Positions 33,957 through 43,250 of a DNA stretch of 64,000 nucleotides are shown here, piece by piece. The stretch is from the NCBI GenBank assembly GCA_973895155.1, contig OZ316893.1, positions 4,216,001 through 4,280,000 of the forward strand, read 5' to 3'. Position numbers and translations under genes: made by a program. The stretch comes from Marsupella aquatica (lineage: Eukaryota; Marchantiophyta). The notes under the pieces are model-generated. The model saw nothing but the letters and a program-made list of their open reading frames with translations, was not told the origin of the DNA and made no database searches. Position 1 is the first letter of the stretch. Every line of letters starts with the position of its first letter.

Positions 33957-34571
33957 GTCGCCGGATACCCTCTCCAGAACCCGGGATGGATGGCCTGAAG
34001 CGACGTCTCGAACCTAAACCTGGGATTGAAAGTTTCTCATTTCTTGGCGATGGAACGCTCAAGAGACGACACTTCTCAGGTTTACTAGGCGACACATAGT
34101 AAGCACTGGGCTCAGGACCAGAACTTGCATCAGAATCTGAGTCAGAGATTTTGGGCACTATTTGCTGTGAGAGAGGTAGAGCTTTAAGTATGCGACTTGG
34201 CAAACAGCGAGCGACAAGATTAGGAGAGGATTCAACTGAACTGGAAGGTGAATCTGTGTCTGATGGAGACATGGCTATCCGAGACACTATGGGGCTTTGC
34301 ATTCCTCCCGCAATCAGGGAAAACGAAAGGCTCAACGGACAGAATGTTGCTCCAAGAACACAACTCCCAAAACTCTACTCTCGATAATGACGCCAAAAAC
34401 TTATCGGCGGTGGCCCTTTTATAGTGTCTGTTGAGGGGTTGGCCCACGTGTCCACTTTTGATTGGCTGTCACCCTAAACGACAAAATAGTAGAAAAAGGT
34501 ATATTTCTTGGATTTCCAATTTCATTCTCACACGTGCATCGTGGCAAAATTATATAGTTTTGAAATTGAAG

Positions 34572-35003
34572 CGATAAATTTATCTGATGTTGGTATTGCA
34601 AAAGTGGTTCCTTCATATGGAAGTTGCAATTTTGAAATTGAAGCGATAAATTTATCTGATGTTGGTATTGCGAAGAGTTTTCTTCATATGGATAGGAATT
34701 TTGAAATTTAACCGATGAAACGAAGGATCTTAGTATTGTCGACTAGTATTTTTGTCGCCCGTAGTTTTCGCGATAATTTTATCGGACTGCGCATTGCTGT
34801 TGAAAGAATGGCATGTTGACTATGGTCACTTGCGGAGGTAACTGGTCAATTGCGGAGGTAACTGCAATGTAAGTTTGATGAACCGTGCAGTAATTCTTAT
34901 CGACTGTGATGTAAAATATTTTTGGTAAATATCCAAAAACTGAGAAACCTGAGATTGGGTCGGAGCTTTCGTGGCTCAAATCCGGAGTCCGATACAGTTA
35001 TCG
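34572..35003. promoter_or_regulatory. Palindromes upstream of the transposase-like gene
   Basis: CGATAAATTTATCT at 34572-34585 and 34644-34657, in a direct repeat of about 72 bp whose tail reads GATGTTGGTATTGC. CGATAATTTTATCG at 34771-34784 is followed by GACTGCGCATTGC. CGATACAGTTATCG lies at 34990-35003. This is the 5' side of the minus-strand gene, mirroring the cluster at the other end of the element. Confidence 0.8.
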
Positions 35004-35295
35004 CACTTGGCTCGAAACGTGGATATGGATTTATAGATAAGACCTTTCATATATCTTCGGAGAGCGTGAATATGAGGTTGAGGAGAAAGTTTTTTGGATC
35101 TAATTGTTCCTTGATAATATGAATGTTTGTTAGCATGAATTTCATTGGTTTTGATCATTATTAAATTTGTTGTTTCAATCCGAACTCCGATACGAATTAC
35201 ATTATTTCCCCAAAAATGCATTTTTGATGAAAAAAACTGCCGATTTCGCGAGATTCGGCGGAAAATGAAAATACACTTCTCGTTTAGAGGAAAGA

Positions 35296-35326
35296 GTTCT
35301 CGTTCGGTCCGAAATCGTGTTCAATG
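35296..35326 (-). repeat. Right terminal inverted repeat of element A
   Basis: GTTCTCGTTCGGTCCGAAAT followed by CGTGTTCAATGG is the inverse partner of 23600-23633. Just inside, CACTTCTCGTTTAGAG (35274-35289) also resembles inverse GAGAAGTGT of the left end, suggesting an insertion or internal duplication within the right TIR. Confidence 0.65.
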
Positions 35327-35399
35327 GAGTGACGCCATGGGCAACGGACGCTTGGGGCGCAAATTACCCTGGGCCCTCACTCTTACTATATTAATTGAA

Positions 35400-37018
35400 C
35401 CCCCCTGAGAACAAACACCCCTCGTGTACCCCTTCTTAATATTTTTGTTCACGAAAAAAAATCCCTTGTTAATGTAAAAACATTATTTTTTCCTATAAAA
35501 ATTTATCATTTTGTAAATTATAACAGAGTTTTTCAAGGAATTAAAAAAACCCTTAAATTTTTAAAAATTGTAAATATCATACTGAAACATAAAAGATTAT
35601 ATTTTGCATAGGGGAATATTATGTTACGCTGATGTTCATGGTACATATTTTATATAGATCATAACAAAATTAGTACTAAAGATTTATAGTTCTTCCTAGA
35701 GTATATGACTATGACTCAGGCAACTTGTAGACCTCATAGAGATAAACTGAACTAGTACAAAGGCATTATTATGCTATGCTATATCCTTGGAGGAATAATT
35801 GCATATATGTACTACTTATGTAAACTCCAATTGCTAAATTATTCTATCTTGACTAAGAATGGTATGACATCAACCATTAACACCAAATGATAAGTAGAGT
35901 TTTTGGCAACTTCTTTCATGCAACCTGACACATCAAACCACACATTAATCATATATATTCTAGACACAAAGTACTAATAATACAAAAAATGACTACTGAA
36001 AATTGTGGAGAGTAATACCATCAAATCTCCTTTGGCTGAAATTGTTACTTAGACATGGTGGGTAATTTTCCTGCCATCTCTACAATCAAACAATTGTGAG
36101 CACCGGGTACCCCCCCAACCCAATGATCAAGGGAGTACACCACCCCACACACAAACACACCTGGCCTCATACCTGGCCATTTGATTCAAGGGAATTCAAA
36201 AGTAATCTTGTTTGTCTATGTGGGATTGATTCATGGGTCCCCATCAATCCCAGAACCCCAAACGAGTTGGCATGGGCCCCAAAATCCTGGCCCAGTATTT
36301 ACTTAACTCCCAACTTAACACATGCGGGTAAACAAGTCTACCATGCAAGCCCATATATGAAACCAAACTTGCCTTAAGAGGATAAATAATTAAATGTCTG
36401 ATTTACTATATGGACATGTGTACCAATGAAGTGATGACATGTGTGCCAACCATATAGTGACATGTGTCCTTGACATTTTAGGTACCCTTGCATAAGATTA
36501 ATGTGACATGTATTTGATAAGATGTCATGCCGAGGGACAGTGCCTCTTATGCACATCGGCATGTCTCTCGCCTGCCCGCTAGGTATGTAGTTAGGGCTAG
36601 TGTACTACCTAAGTTAGCAACATGTTCTTGTAGCAAGTCTGGGCCGTTCTTGAAGCAAATGTGCTTGTTAGTGTGACGCCAGGACTTTGCTTGCTTAGGG
36701 CATGTCTTTCTTTGTGGGTTTTCAGTTCTTCTTGAATCGCTGTGAGACAGAGTTTTTCAGAGACTGCTCGTCGGTTCCGTACATGGAATTCACACAGTGA
36801 TTCGTTAGATGCTCCCGGCCAATCTTGGCATCTTGCCGGTTTTTGATTCAATTTCAGTACGTTTGTTTCTATCACGCCTTTTATTCAAGAAGAACTCGTC
36901 GAGATAGCAGTGAGGGGAAGAAGATTACTTGTGGCGGTTTCGACAATTTCTGGTGAAGTCATTGCAATTTCTTTGACGGACATCGGAGGGATGAGTTGAA
37001 ATTATGGGTTCAATATGA
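35400..37018. other. AT-rich stretch without a supported gene
   Basis: No supported coding frame. An inverted pair CATGCCGAGGGACA / CGGCATGTC occurs near 36528-36567 and several GACATGTGT phrases near 36411-36475. No recognised RNA gene. Confidence 0.45.
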
Positions 37019-37020
37019 TG

Positions 37021-37053
37021 TTATGTGTATACTTAACATAAGTATACACATAA
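37021..37053. repeat. Perfect hairpin at the left side of Gypsy-1
   Basis: TTATGTGTATACTTA and TAAGTATACACATAA are 15-bp perfect arms with spacer ACA. The inner core TGTATAC recurs at about 37314, 38749 and 38948, marking the segment 37.0-39.0 kb as one repeat-derived unit, possibly the remaining 5' LTR or leader of Gypsy-1. Confidence 0.85.
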
Positions 37054-37429
37054 CGCTCCCGTTGGAGCTTGACTTTTGCTTTCCGGTTGCATCTGGGGAC
37101 CCTTTGCTGCTTTCGACTATGGCTGCCGGTCGCTGACTGCCACGACCTTTTTCGGGCCATATTTGGTGTTTTTTGGTCGCAGCGCGACCACCTTCCCTTC
37201 GCCTTACGTTTTCATGACCCTTTGGGGTCCCGTTCTTTCTTTTCTCTCACCGGCCGTTGTTTCATTTCGCCTCCCTCGCAGCTACCGTCTCGAGGTGCCT
37301 CCCAATCCTGCCTGTGTATACACATGCGGGGCTCATCATTGCCCCTGGGTCGCGCATAGGGCCGCGCGCCCTCCCTTTGGCGCTTTTCTTCCTCCCGCGC
37401 CCGTTGCCAACATTTAATTACGCGCAAGG

Positions 37430-37765
37430 AGGGGGAGCCAACCAGGAGCACAAGCGCAAGGAGAGGGCATGAGGCCCTATGAAGATTTAAAGAGGGAGGG
37501 GGAGTTAACGTCGACCCCCTTCGGAAGTCCTTCTGCAGGGCACGGAGCCCACTGTCAGCATTGAAGAGGGGGGGGAGTAAACATAGACTCCTTTCGGGAG
37601 TCCTCTTGCAGGGCACGAAGCCCTTCAGCGGCATTAAAGCCAGGAGGAGGGGAGCAGGAGCGCAAGGAGTGGGCACGAGGCCCTATGCTGCAATAAAAGG
37701 AGGCCAGGAGGGGGAGCGAGTGTGCCAGGAGAGGGCACAAGGCCCAAGCCGCATTACAAGGGACC
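37430..37765. repeat. Degenerate direct repeats in the Gypsy-1 5' region
   Basis: Phrases such as GGGCACGAGGCCCTATG, GGGGGAGTAAACATAGACTC and TCTTGCAGGGCACGAAGCC recur two to three times here and again at 38500-38590, on the far side of the inverted methyltransferase fragment. The repeat field was therefore split by that insert. Confidence 0.65.
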
Positions 37766-38500
37766 TCCTCCCCCCCAACACTTGGACTGAAGTGGTGAGT
37801 GTTGGATAGAGGCAAGTGCACCTGGTCTAGATGCCATGCAGCAGCACTGTGGAGTGGTAGGGCTGGAGCCCCTAATGCTGGAGGAATGTACATCTGAAAA
37901 AGGATGCAAGTGACCAGAAGCCAAGTGAGAGCATTGAGATCCATTACCCTGCCAAGTAAAGCATTCTTGGCCAGCCTGGGGATTGTGGTGTGACCTGTAG
38001 TACCGGGTTGGAAGCCCATAGCCCGTTCTCTCTCCTCAGGACTAGGTTCATCCCATGTACCGGTAGAATGTCGATAAACCAGACCAGGACCATCACCCTG
38101 AAAAGCATGTGCACCTGGAAAGGACACAAATGTAGGCCAAGCAGCACGGGGTTGTCCAATGGTATTGGCTGGATACCAAGGTGCTGGCTCTTGCCGTGTA
38201 ACTGGTTGGCAAGAACTGTCAGGATCCAAAATCTGGTCCACTGTAAGGTTAGTGTCCCTGGATGTGTGGTGAAGAGCCATCTCCAGCAAGGAAGGTGGTG
38301 CAAGGTTAGTCCAAAAGTTATGAAGACAATGTGCATAAGAACCACAGTGCACTGCATCAATGAGAAGGGGTGGTCCCAAGTAGTGCTGGACCACACTGAA
38401 ATCCTCTTTGACCTGTGGACGCTGGTCAAACTGAGATGGAGTATTCTCAATGATATAACACTGAAATCCTCTTTGACCTGTGGACGATGGTCAAGCTGCA
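37762..38500 (-). pseudogene. Inverted partial copy of the Gypsy-1 cytosine methyltransferase module
   Basis: Plus-strand 37762-38460 is the reverse complement of about 42701-43415 with only scattered differences by eye (for example GGATAGAGG versus GGACAGAGG, and lack of an 11-bp TTGCTGGTCAC repeat). A short piece is repeated at 38461-38500. On the minus strand it keeps an open frame including VQHYLGPPLLIDAVHCGSYA. It covers the target-recognition and C-terminal part of the methyltransferase, not the catalytic motif. It lies in the probable LTR or leader of Gypsy-1, opposite in orientation to the functional module. Confidence 0.85.
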
Positions 38501-39187
38501 TTAAAGGAGGGGAGTTCAATTCGAACTCCCTCACACGGGAGTACTTAGGCCTGCCAGGGCACGAATCCCCAAGGAGGCTTCGGGAGCTCATAAGGAGGGG
38601 GGAGAGGGGGTGCGAAGCCCTATGCAGGGCTCATTTCCTTTTCTTCGCCTCACTCTTCCCATTTTATTTTCGCCTTTTTTGGCTTGTCTTGCTTTTTCGC
38701 CGCGCGACAATCGACCTGTTTCCATCTCTCAGGTCCATCGGGCTGATGTGTATACACTTTAGGAGGCCCCTTGCACATTTTGTAGGGCCCGTTTCTTTCC
38801 GTTTGCTCTTACCTTGCCATCGACGCCCTCCATAGAGCACCGTGGCCTGATACTGTGTCCCACTTGGCCCGGTTTTCTTTTCCCGCTGACGCGCGCCTCT
38901 TTGGTTTCCCTTTTCCTGCCAGTTTTTGGGTCCACATAGGGGCCCAATGTATACACTTAAAGGGGGGCCACTTCTATTTTCTTTTCCCGGATTTCTTTAT
39001 TGCCGCCAACATTAGGCCTTTCCGGAGTTTTTAAGGGGCTTTTCTTTGCCGACGGTTTTTCTCTGTGACGGTTTTTCTGTGCGTTTACACATTCGACACA
39101 TTGCTGCCTTGCACCGTTTGCCTCCTTCGTGGGTTTCATTTCCTAGCCTTGGGGCTGCCACTCCTTTTTCTTGTCAATTTCTTTCCC

Positions 39188-39207
39188 ATTGGCACCCCGG
39201 GTGAGCA
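39188..39207 (+). other. Probable primer binding site of Gypsy-1
   Basis: TTGGCACCCCGGGTGAGCAT immediately precedes the gag start at 39214. A TGG-initiated GC-rich segment just after the 5' LTR is expected for a tRNA primer site; this implies that the 5' LTR ends near 39187. The matching tRNA was not identified. Confidence 0.45.
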
Positions 39208-39213
39208 TGCAGC

Positions 39214-41544
39214 ATGTCAGCCGACGAACCAGGAGGTAGCAGCTCATCGCCACCGACACCCAGGTACCATTTACGGAGTGATCCACGACCATTAGTGCCA
39301 ATTTCATTGGAGTCTCGGCAATTTCGACGACGTCCACAGACAGCAGCAGCACCCACACCACGCAATCCTGCTCAATTTGGCGGTCGCTTTACCACTACTC
39401 CAAAGCCTGCTATCACTTCATTGCCATTTACCCCTTCTGCATCAGTGGTTGTTCCAGCTTCACCGACATACAGCATGGATGCCAGCCACTCATCTGGCCG
39501 CATTGAATGCTTCAGTGGGCGGCCAGGCACTGTTTCTTTACGTGAGTTCAAATCCACTTTCTACACTGTCGTTTATGAATTGGAGTTGAAGTACGGCAGC
39601 AATTTCACAAATGCTTTTGCATTTAAGCAGCTAGCCAGGTATGTGCACCATGAGGCTTTGGATGTGTATGAGCAGCATTCTCAACGGCTGCTTGCTGTCA
39701 CACAGTTGCCTAACCCTACCTATGCCAGTGCAATTGCGGCAGCCTCACAATTGGCCTTACAGAATGCCATTGCAACCCATGCTGCTGCTCCTGCCACTTC
39801 CCCTCCTACTCCAGTTCCTACCACTGCGCCCGTTACTCCCACTGTCTTGGCACAGGCTACATCAGGCATTTCTCCCACCATTGATTCTCCTGCCTTTGCT
39901 GATCCGGTGGCTGAGTTTTTCCAGGTTCTTGAATTGGAATTCCCAATCAAGAGTGCTGACAAAATCATGCAGTTGGCGACCTTTGTGAGGCAGCGCGATG
40001 AAACCTTGAAGATGATGTATCGCCGGCTTCTCAAGCTGAAGGAGGACACCCAGAGCATCACTGACCTGGAAGCTGCTCATCGCTATCTTCGTGCATTGGA
40101 GGGCACACCAGCTCTCCATTCGCAAGTGTTGCAGCAAGTATTCTCAGAGTTTGGAGACAGCTACACCCTGCTCAATGTCTATGACACTGCTGAGAAACTT
40201 GAGTTGGCCCATGCACATTATGAGGCCAGTATTGCGCGTCCACCGCGATCCAGGTACCAGACTGCTACCCCTACAATTGCCACCCCTTCCCGTGTGCCAC
40301 AATATGCTTCCAAGACCAAACCAGCACATGTTGCTGTCATGCTGCCATCTTGCAACTATTGTGGTAATCCTAATCACAAGGCTAATGACTGTGATATTGT
40401 TGCTGAGGACCTATCTTGTGATTTTTGCAGGAAAGTGGGCCACTTGGAGGCAGTTTGTTTTGCCAAATTCCCAGAGAGGAAGCAGCTACGACAACAGGCC
40501 ACTCATTCTGCTCCTGTTTCCATTCCCCCACCAGCTAGGAGGGCTCCTATTGCATCAGTTGCTCCTCCTTCCAGTGGCAAAGCACCCAATGCCAACAAAT
40601 TGCCCAAGCAGCAACAGAAGCAACCAGCTCAGAAGGAGGCTCACAACGCACAGGCAACTCAACTCCAGTCTCTGACTCATGAGGTTGAGTCCCTACGTGC
40701 CCAACTTGCCAACATCAAAGGCAAGTCAACTACCTCTGCTGGTCCTTCTCAACCGGCTGGTCACGTGCAACCCATCCCTGGCCCAGGCACCACTGATAGT
40801 TCAGCCCCTCTACCCCACTCTTTCTATGGCTTGCCATTTGATGCTTATATGGGTGAGTGTGTGATGTCCTCTGCTCCACAGCCTGGCCTTACAGCAAAAT
40901 TTTCAGATTCATTCTGCCCTTCCTATTTTGCTCACTAGCAAGCCAGTGCTGCCTCTCGTATTGCTCCCACACGCCGCATTGTACAGGCTAATGGTCTTGC
41001 TGCCGGTCCTATGACTAGAGCCAGGGGAGCTTGGGCTGTCTTGCCCCAATCTTTTCAGCCACTCACCCTTGCTGAAGAGCGCACCTTGTTGCCGAGGGGG
41101 GAGGGAGCTGCAGCTACATCCATTCCACCACCAGGTGCTGCTGACATTTCATAGGGAGTTGTTTCTCCTGAGCTGCTTGAGCATTTCACCTCCGGTATGG
41201 CACAAAGGATTCTTACAACTCCACTTTTCAGTTGCCATGATTTACAGCTGGATGCTAGAGCTGTCCTCAGGGCGCTAGAGGGTGCACTACATTCTTCATC
41301 AGCCCCTGTGACACCGGTTTTGGAGGTCCAATCTCATGTACATACTGGACCTTCTTCTTCTCCTTTACATGTTTCCACTGGTTTGGCTGCCCCAGTACCG
41401 ATTGCTGCTGAGTGTGTGACCAGAGCTACACTTGATTCTGGTCATGCTGCTCCATCTTTCCTGGCTATGTTGTTGAGTGGAAAGACCGTGGACACTAACT
41501 CCCTTCACAAGGTACCATCATCATTTGCCGAGAGTGGTGCCTAG
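39214..41544 (+). pseudogene. Gypsy-1 Gag with two CCHC zinc knuckles
   Basis: The frame starts MSADEPGGSSSSPPTPRYHL. An Ala/Pro/Thr-rich N-terminus is followed by an alpha-helical capsid-like region (VAEFFQVLELEFPIKSADKI). Two CX2CX4HX4C knuckles, CNYCGNPNHKANDC and CDFCRKVGHLEAVC, lie near 40350-40460. A Gln/Ala-rich coiled-coil-like stretch follows. TAG codons at 40936-40938 and 41152-41154 interrupt the frame, which otherwise stays open to 41544. The next frame (protease-polymerase) opens at 41477 and overlaps by 68 nt in a different frame, consistent with programmed frameshifting or with decay. Confidence 0.8.
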
Positions 41545-42299
41545 TGACAGGACTTCAGTTTCCACCACCATTGCCATTGTTGACAGCAAGAATTCAGTGG
41601 TCAAGTTGGAGGGTCACACTCCTCAGGTGGTCATGCTAGACACAGGTGCTCAACCAGTGATATTGGGCATTCAGTTTGCCAAGAAGATGGGACTGTTGAC
41701 TGATCATTTACAGCAATCCAAGTGGCACATTCGGACTGCTAGTGGCACTGTGGAGGATGTGTTGGGTGAGAGTTCTACTTTACTCACTCTCACTTTTAAT
41801 GGAGGTACAGATCAGGAACTGCATTTCCCAGTCAGATGTTTGGTTACCAATGCCACTACGTATGATGTGCTCATTGGCCAGGAGGCTTTGTTCCCACCAG
41901 GTTTTACCATTGACAACTGGCATGAGCATGCATACTACAGAGTTGATTGGCATACGGATGGCTCACACTTGGGATACATTCCACTTGATTTGCATGGTGC
42001 CCATACCCCTATGGCTCACCACTGTGTGTTGAAAGCAGTGCACACAGCTACCTATGTCAACCACCCATTGCAGGATTGGATTGAGGAGGATGATGATGAG
42101 GTGGCTACTGCACATGCTGTTGCACATATAGCAGCACTTTCTAGCAACGTGGATCATCAACCAGAGGTGGTACAACGACTCCAAGCAGTCCATGGACCTT
42201 TGGTGGCTGCATTGCACAAATTTGAGGATCTTGGGCAGCATAATGGACAACCAATAGCCCCAATCTTGAGCGCACCAGTTACATGGACTCCTCCTTCAT

Positions 42300-43250
42300 A
42301 TGGCCTTACATTGCTTGAGCTTTTTGGTGGCATTTCTACAGGCCTGGAAGCTCTTCTAAAGTCTGGCATGGTGGTGAAGCAGTACATCTATGTGGATATT
42401 GATCCAAGTGCAAGGCAAGTGGCTGAATCCCGTCTGCTGGAATTTTCAGAGCGATTTCCCTAGCAGTTTCCACATAGTGCATGGAAGTTTGTATTTTCTT
42501 TCTTCCCTCCAGATATCCAGCTTGTCCAGCACCGGCACTTAACCCTTCTTGGCTCCCTTGATTTGATCATAGCTGGTTGGGAATGCCAAGGGTTTTCAGC
42601 TGCTGGTCACGGTGCTGGACTGCATGATTCTCGTTCTGGCCTTTTCACAGCATTGGTTCAGATTCTCACCTGGGCTCAATCCCTTTATCCTGTTGTTGGT
42701 TATATCATTGAGAATACTCCATCTCAGTTTGACCAGCGTCCACAGGTCAAAGAGGATTTCAGTGTGGTCCAGCACTACTTGGGACCACCCCTTCTCATTG
42801 ATGCAGTGCACTGTGGTTCTTATGCACATTGTCTTCGTAACTTTTGGACTAACCTTGCACCACCTTCCTTGCTGGAGATGGCTCTTCACCACACATCCAG
42901 GGACACTAACCTTACAGTGGACCAGATTTTGGATCCTGACAGTTCTTGCCAACCAGTTACACGGCAAGAGCCAGCACCTTGGTATCCAGCCAATACCATT
43001 GGACAACCCCGTGCTGCTTGGCCTACATTTGTGTCCTTTCCAGGTGCACATGTTTTTCAGGGTGATGGTCCTGGTCTGGTTTATCGACATTCTACCGGTA
43101 CATGGGATGAACCTAGTCCTGAGGAGAGAGAACGGGCTATGGGCTTCCAACCCGGTACTACAGGTCACACCACAATCCCCAGGCTGGCCAAGAATGCTTT
43201 ACTTGGCAGGGTAATGGATCTCAATGCTCTCACTTGGCTTCTGGTCACCT
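42300..43250 (+). pseudogene. Cytosine-5 DNA methyltransferase domain embedded in Gypsy-1
   Basis: Motif I reads LLELFGGISTGLEALL (SAM binding); next is YVDIDPSARQVAESRL (motif II region); motif IV is LIIAGWECQGFSAAG, with the catalytic Cys present but Glu where the usual Pro of the PCQ motif stands; motif VI is GYIIENTPS. The C-terminal part has SPEERERAMGFQPG (motif IX region) and a motif X-like ALLGRVMDLNALTWLL. A TAG at 42461 interrupts it between motifs II and IV. By eye the short linear domain is closest to DNMT3/DRM-type enzymes; that assignment needs a tree. Acquisition of cytosine methyltransferases by eukaryotic retrotransposons has been reported in algae and protists. Confidence 0.85.

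Larger units (their letters stand above)
30711..34335 (-). pseudogene. Element A transposase-like gene (DUF7869-like), two exons, three internal stops
   Basis: Exon 1 is 34335-32625 and exon 2 is 32320-30711, joined across a GTAAGT..TTGTAG intron; total 1107 codons including the stop. The N-terminal third is Ser- and acidic-rich. Next is a Cys-containing region FSTCAPCTEFKALRDKATLE, then LDNTAWENKNKYLMAYLNML and VGFLLVGHTHDQIDQMFSKF. The 'LDN...NKN...GHTHxxxD' signature is that of a family I know as DUF7869-type proteins in plant and animal repeat elements, probably with an RNase H-like fold. The C-terminus has a WYAMDSEEEF segment. In-frame stops are TGA 33760-33762, TAG 31962-31964 and TAG 31644-31646. 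Transposase identity is inferred from family context and the TIRs. Confidence 0.65.
23600..35326 (+). mobile_element. Element A: large transposon with F-box-like, ParB-methyltransferase and transposase-like genes
   Basis: An 11.7-kb unit bounded by imperfect terminal inverted repeats. It contains a small Cys-rich ORF (24518), an F-box-like gene (25042), an unknown gene (25882), a spliced ParB-like/methyltransferase gene (26815-30378), all on plus, and a convergent transposase-like gene (34335-30711, minus). About 22 copies of CGATAAATTTATCG or close variants occupy promoters, introns and intergenic gaps, and two lie in a coding region. None was noticed outside these bounds. The coding frames carry stops and small frameshifts, so this copy looks inactive. 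I cannot match the gene set to a named transposon superfamily. Confidence 0.65.

Noticed and set aside
24052-35003. Palindromes of element A as a CRISPR-like array or as GATA-factor sites
   Set aside because: Spacing is irregular and there are no unique equal-length spacers; the conserved unit is the whole CGATA-N4-TATCG palindrome plus GCATT rather than a single GATA half-site.
37555-38394. A 279-codon minus-strand frame as a separate gene
   Set aside because: It is the inverted partial copy of the Gypsy-1 methyltransferase module lacking the catalytic motif, fused to repeat sequence.
42596-43168. A 190-codon minus-strand frame over the methyltransferase module
   Set aside because: Shadow of the plus-strand polyprotein; its repeat at 37990-38835 reflects the inverted DNA copy, not conservation of this frame.
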